Positions 33,398 to 35,930 of a stretch of 35,930 nucleotides of DNA are shown here, in pieces. The translations under genes were made by a program, and so were the position numbers. Source of the DNA: a bacterium (GTDB taxonomy: Bacteria > Cyanobacteriota > Vampirovibrionia > Gastranaerophilales > Gastranaerophilaceae). Each line of letters opens with the position of its first letter. Positions within the stretch are counted from its first letter, which is position 1. The notes under the pieces are model-generated. The model did not search any database and had not been told where the DNA came from. It saw nothing but the letters and a program-made list of their open reading frames with translations. The stretch lies in the NCBI GenBank assembly GCA_017482685.1, contig JAFUMP010000027.1, positions 1 through 35,930 on the forward strand, read 5' to 3'.

Positions 33398-33403
33398 TAA
33401 AAT
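33398..33403 (+). promoter_or_regulatory. -10 box of the JAMM-like gene, leaderless geometry
   Basis: TAAAAT ends six bases before the ATG at 33410, and no Shine-Dalgarno is visible. No clear -35. Confidence 0.45.
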
Positions 33404-33409
33404 TAAACA

Positions 33410-33982
33410 ATGAAAGTTCCACAAATCAATCCTTTATCAATATTTAAAACAGACTTCGGTTCTACTAAAGAACTTTATGCCTACGCAAGAAATAAGATAA
33501 TAAATTGTGCTAAAAAAGAAAATAAAGAATATTTAATAATAGCGAACACTAAAACTAACAAAATATTATTTGAAAGAATGGGTAGTAAAGATTTTGTAGA
33601 TATTAGAGACTTTTCTTTCCCATCAAAAGAAAAAGACAATATTGTTCTTATGCATGGCCATGTTACTAGATTCGGCTCACCATTATCCCCTACTGATTGT
33701 TATAACTTATGTGATGAAAAATATAAAAAAATTATTGCATTTAATAAAAAAGGACGCTTTTCTTTACTACAAAGAAAAGCTGATTCAAACACAGAAGAAG
33801 CTAAAAAATTTTTCAAATACGGAATATTTTTCGAAAAACCACCTATATTACCTAAAAATCCTTTAAAAAAATGGTTGGTTAAAACATTTGTAAATAGCCA
33901 AAAACTATATGAAAATTGGATTAAATATTTTGTAGAAAAGCCAAATATAAATTTTAAATATTTTTCAACAATGTTTAAATAA
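33410..33982 (+). CDS. small protein with JAMM/RadC-like metal-site motif, function unknown
   Basis: A 190-aa protein. Residues about 38-115 run as strand-strand-HxH-helix: EYLIIANTKTNKILFERMG, a strand, then IVLMHGHVTRFGSPLSPTD (H82, H84, S93, D96), then YKKIIAFNKKGRFSLL. This order matches the JAMM/MPN+ core H-x-H-(x7)-S-x2-D seen in RadC, phage and toxin-linked JAB-like domains, with one extra residue before the serine and with E55 as a possible catalytic glutamate. The usual proline after the second H is V. The C-terminus is basic and aromatic. The N-terminus (INPLSIFKTDFGSTK) weakly fits the short motif of its neighbours. Metal binding is an inference. Confidence 0.6.
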   Translation: MKVPQINPLSIFKTDFGSTKELYAYARNKIINCAKKENKEYLIIANTKTNKILFERMGSKDFVDIRDFSFPSKEKDNIVLMHGHVTRFGSPLSPTDCYNLCDEKYKKIIAFNKKGRFSLLQRKADSNTEEAKKFFKYGIFFEKPPILPKNPLKKWLVKTFVNSQKLYENWIKYFVEKPNINFKYFSTMFK

Positions 33983-34030
33983 AATTCAAAATCCTATCCT
34001 CTCCAAAAAGAGGTAGAGTATTTCAAAAAT

Positions 34031-34181
34031 TTTAAGTCCATCACAAGACCGTTTTAGCCCGTTGTATTTTTACACTCGGTTTGAGAAGAAAGGACAGTGA
34101 GTTTGATAAATTTTTATTCAACTAGCAAAAAATTTTTTTAGAGGAGTTATTATTTGTATAAATAGAAAGTAGGTGTATATA
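34031..34181 (+). repeat. leader module, copy A
   Basis: The segment before the 127-aa gene. Its first part, AAGTCCATCACAAGACCG to 34060, resembles 35504-35531. Its second part (34061-34181: TTGTATTTTTACACTC, GTTTGAGAAGAAAGGACAGT, GAGTTTGAT, CTAGCAAAAAA, ATAGAAAGTAGG) runs in parallel with copy B up to and through the ATGCAAGTAAA start. It probably carries promoter and ribosome site. Confidence 0.7.
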
Positions 34182-34565
34182 ATGCAAGTAAATTTAAATC
34201 AAAGTGTTAATCAATCAAGCCCAAGTTTTAATGCTAAATTAATTATTAATAATAAATCGTGTTATGGTATAACTAAAGATGTTATAGCTGACATGAACAA
34301 GGTTGCTAAAAGAATAGGGACAAATAAAGACACTATAACAATAGAAATTGGAAAATTTAAGAGTTATCCGGATTCTTGGAGTGAAATGGGGCATAGATAT
34401 ACATTAACTACCCGTAGTCAAGAAATAACCGCAAATTCAAATATAAACGGCTTAGAAGAAATTAAAAACATTGGATACTCAACAACAAGAGATGCTTATC
34501 CTGGTGATTTAGCAGCAAATAATATTTTCAAATATCTATATGAACTCATAGATAGTAAAAAGTAA
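34182..34565 (+). CDS. small accessory protein, unknown function (MQV family A)
   Basis: A 127-aa protein. The start is set at ATG 34182 after AAGTAGGTG, by analogy with the parallel site of the next gene. The N-terminus MQVNLNQSVNQSSPSFNAKL has an SSP-x-F-x-x-K motif also found in the next gene. The rest is mixed alpha/beta (DTITIEIGKFKSYPDSW, GHRYTLTTRSQEITA) with no catalytic pattern, signal or membrane segment. Only the first 20 residues and the upstream DNA resemble its neighbour; the bodies differ. Not recognised. Confidence 0.65.
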   Translation: MQVNLNQSVNQSSPSFNAKLIINNKSCYGITKDVIADMNKVAKRIGTNKDTITIEIGKFKSYPDSWSEMGHRYTLTTRSQEITANSNINGLEEIKNIGYSTTRDAYPGDLAANNIFKYLYELIDSKK

Positions 34566-34620
34566 TCATATTTATCAAAGAATCAGTTGGCAGGTTGGAC
34601 GAAACCCAACAATTTTTAAA

Positions 34621-34668
34621 GTGCAAAAACAGTGCTATTTTGTGCAAGGTTGATGCAAAAATGTGCAA
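34621..34668. repeat. GTGCAA direct repeats at 21-bp spacing
   Basis: GTGCAA occurs at 34621, 34642 and 34663, exactly 21 bases apart (two helical turns), with an extra TGCAA at 34654. It lies between the two small-protein genes, just before leader copy B. Confidence 0.45.
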
Positions 34669-34678
34669 GAAAAGTCAC

Positions 34679-34797
34679 TTTGTATTTTAACTCTCAATTT
34701 GAGAAGAAAGAACAGTGAGTTTGATGATTCGTATTTAGCTAGCAAAAAAATATTTTTTGAAGTTTAATATTAGCATAGATAGAAAGTAGGAGGAACC
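34679..34797 (+). repeat. leader module, copy B
   Basis: The DNA before the 152-aa gene repeats the leader of the 127-aa gene: TTGTATTTTAACTCTC, TTTGAGAAGAAAGAACAGTG, AGTTTGAT, CTAGCAAAAAA, ATAGAAAGTAGG and then the ATG. The first part of copy A (AAGTCCATC...) is missing here. Confidence 0.7.
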
Positions 34798-35256
34798 ATG
34801 CAAGTAAAATCTATAGATAGCCAATATAGCTCTCCCAACTTTGGTATTAAATACATTAATCTGAGAAGCTGGAATCCTAGTATTTTAGATGCATTAATGA
34901 AATCTGATTTAGTAAAACAAATTGACCGTAAATATCCTAATGCTAGTGTAACATATGACTGTTTCGGACATCATTCTAAATGTTTTTATACTCTAGATTT
35001 TAATTTAAACAACATAATAAAACCGCAATTTCAAACAACCAAGTTTTTTAAACTAATCGATGAAATAAGAACGACAAGCCTTAAAGATCTGGAAAAAAAT
35101 TTTATAGATGAAGTAGAAAGAAGAAATACAATAGAACAACAAGTTGAAAATATTTACAAAGCTGCAGAAGAAGCAAATGCAGGATTGGTAGAAGAAAAAC
35201 ACGAAAAAAGAAACACGAAGAATATATTTGTAAGGTTTATAAATCTTTTTAAATAA
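34798..35256 (+). CDS. small accessory protein, unknown function (MQV family B)
   Basis: A 152-aa protein behind leader copy B, with GTAGGAGG before the ATG. It begins MQVKSIDSQYSSPNFGIKYI, with the SSP-x-F-x-x-K motif of the preceding gene. The middle (NASVTYDCFGHHSKCFYTLD) has a C-x-x-H-H-x-x-C pattern that could bind a metal, though it may be chance. Residues about 100-140 are a charged helix, and the end is basic (RNTKNIFVRFINLFK). No signal or membrane segment. Not recognised. Confidence 0.65.
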   Translation: MQVKSIDSQYSSPNFGIKYINLRSWNPSILDALMKSDLVKQIDRKYPNASVTYDCFGHHSKCFYTLDFNLNNIIKPQFQTTKFFKLIDEIRTTSLKDLEKNFIDEVERRNTIEQQVENIYKAAEEANAGLVEEKHEKRNTKNIFVRFINLFK

Positions 35257-35268
35257 TGCATTTGCAGT

Positions 35269-35336
35269 TATGTAGGACAGGACAATCTACAAGTAAGTTG
35301 TTAAAACTCAGGGTGCGTAAGTCGCTGTCCCTTTTT
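35269..35336 (+). other. structured segment, possible small RNA or terminator
   Basis: GGACAG (35275-35280) pairs with CTGTCC (35325-35330), which is followed by CTTTTT. The enclosed 44 bases can form inner helices (ACAA with TTGT; GCG with CGC). It begins about 20 bases after the 152-aa gene. It could be that gene's terminator or the end of a small RNA; no known RNA family was recognised. Confidence 0.35.
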
Positions 35337-35367
35337 CATTTTATTTTGCAAAAAATCGCTAAGCAAG

Positions 35368-35392
35368 GGTGCAATTATTTGCACCTTTTTTA
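35368..35392 (+). terminator. rho-independent terminator
   Basis: GGTGCAA (35368-35374) pairs with TTGCACC (35379-35385) with a 4-nt loop, then a run of T. Confidence 0.8.
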
Positions 35393-35422
35393 ATTTTATA
35401 TATACATTCCATTAAAATTCTC

Positions 35423-35525
35423 AAAACGGACTTTTATTACCCTCGCCCCTTGTGGGAGAGGGTGGGCAAAGCTCGGGTGAGGGGTATATAAAAAAGGAAA
35501 ACAAAGTCCATCAAAAGTCCGTTTT
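35423..35525. mobile_element. 103-bp MITE-like element with 13-bp terminal inverted repeats
   Basis: AAAACGGACTTTT (35423-35435) and AAAAGTCCGTTTT (35513-35525) are perfect 13-bp inverted repeats enclosing 77 bases. Inside is a GC-rich hairpin, CCCTCGCCC with GGGAGAGGG (35440-35463), then GGGCAAAGCTCGGGTGAGGG. This inner text is of the type 'CCCTCACCC...CCCTCTCCC' found as dispersed repeats in many bacterial genomes. Base composition is much richer in GC than its surroundings. A degenerate partner (AAGTCCATC...CCGTTTT, preceded by a CCTCT/AGAGG hairpin) lies at about 33994-34060. Confidence 0.6.
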
Positions 35526-35597
35526 CGTCCAGTTTGAAATTTATTTTTCAACATCTTTCTGACCGCCATGATTTAGTATTGTTGGGCAAGTGTCTTG

Positions 35598-35645
35598 GTG
35601 TATTTTGACATTCGGTTTGAGAAAAGAGAACTGTAGGTTTGATAT
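35598..35645 (+). repeat. leader module, copy C (orphan)
   Basis: TGTATTTTGACATTCGG, TTTGAGAAAAGAGAACTGT, AGGTTTGAT repeats the first half of the leaders before the two small-protein genes. No matching ATGCAAGTA gene follows on the plus strand; instead an ORF runs in on the minus strand. Confidence 0.6.
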
Positions 35646-35687
35646 TTTTCTCAACACTAATTTATACATCCTATTAGCTATCCAGCT

Positions 35688-35930
35688 TTATTTCTTAATG
35701 TTTATTTTATTTAATGTTTTATGTATAGCTCCTACTATAATTGTTTCAAACATTGCTATAAATCCTTGAAGTTTATTCCATTGTCCAAATTTGATGTTTT
35801 CTTGTATTATTCCATGTATTTTTTTTAATCCCTCTTTATAACTTAAATTAGCTCGAGGGGTTTCATCAATTTGTAAAAAGTTCAAACCTTTTTCTTTTAC
35901 TAAATTTGATAGTTATTGCTCTTCTTTCAA
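35688..35930 (-). pseudogene. gene remnant at the window edge, interrupted by a stop
   Basis: On the minus strand the frame from the window edge reads LKEEQ, then TAA at 35913-35915, then LSNLVKEKGLNFLQIDETPR and on through GLKKIHGIIQENIKFGQWNK to the stop at 35688. The text looks like one continuous protein tail on both sides of the stop. The only start for the piece after the stop is a TTG at 35885 with no convincing ribosome site. It may be the 3' end of a larger gene with a nonsense change. Family not recognised, and the window edge hides the rest. Confidence 0.45.

Noticed and set aside
35269..35336. Known riboswitch or housekeeping RNA
   Set aside because: Stem and T-run are present, but I see no conserved core of any riboswitch, 6S, tmRNA or SRP RNA. 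No tRNA or rRNA was recognised in the window either.

Overview
The window is AT-rich bacterial chromosome with tightly packed genes on both strands. The best guess at the source is a gut Vampirovibrionia/Melainabacteria lineage (Gastranaerophilales-like), the non-photosynthetic sister group of Cyanobacteria. This rests on four things: SepF next to YggS, a RecG with a long N-terminal extension of the cyanobacterial kind, alpha-glucan (glycogen) metabolism beside flagellar genes, and exported proteins with Sec signals. It is an inference from gene content, not from a marker tree.

Layout. (1) 1-2289: the 3' end of an alpha-glucan phosphorylase converges on a divergent GT5 glycogen/starch-synthase-like gene, with a perfect hairpin terminator between them. 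(2) 2389-7280: a HExxH putative metalloprotein, an XRE regulator broken by one in-frame stop, a small secreted protein, a two-unit secreted M16 peptidase and a small helical protein. (3) 7298-14441: fliD and recG on the minus strand, then a GH35 beta-galactosidase and a conserved 121-aa protein on the plus strand. (4) 14438-17016: a tandem pair of paralogous membrane proteins and the yggS-sepF operon. (5) 17323-25882: flagellar hook genes in two opposed clusters, fliJ-fliK-flgD-flgE on the minus strand and a second fliJ-like/fliK-like/flgF-G-like set on the plus strand, with three unrecognised genes between them. (6) 26105-27709: rbfA-truB and a single-pass membrane protein. (7) 28026-33269: a 1278-aa protein of unknown function, whose upstream region holds two copies of a long perfect palindrome, then rpsA with four S1 domains. 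(8) 33410-35930: an accessory tail with a JAMM/RadC-like small protein, two small proteins behind near-identical leader sequences, a 103-bp element with 13-bp terminal inverted repeats, and the remains of a gene at the edge.

The housekeeping parts fit together: yggS-sepF (PLP homeostasis and division), rbfA-truB (30S maturation and tRNA modification), rpsA, and the hook/filament-cap genes. The most unusual signals are the duplicated fliJ/fliK/rod-hook set, the recurrent placement of a -10 box 4-6 nt before ATGs that lack a Shine-Dalgarno (leaderless mRNAs at six genes), the palindrome pair at the 1278-aa gene, the repeated leader modules of the accessory small proteins, and a short P-x-[F/Y]-x-x-K-like motif near the ends of several otherwise unrelated small proteins.
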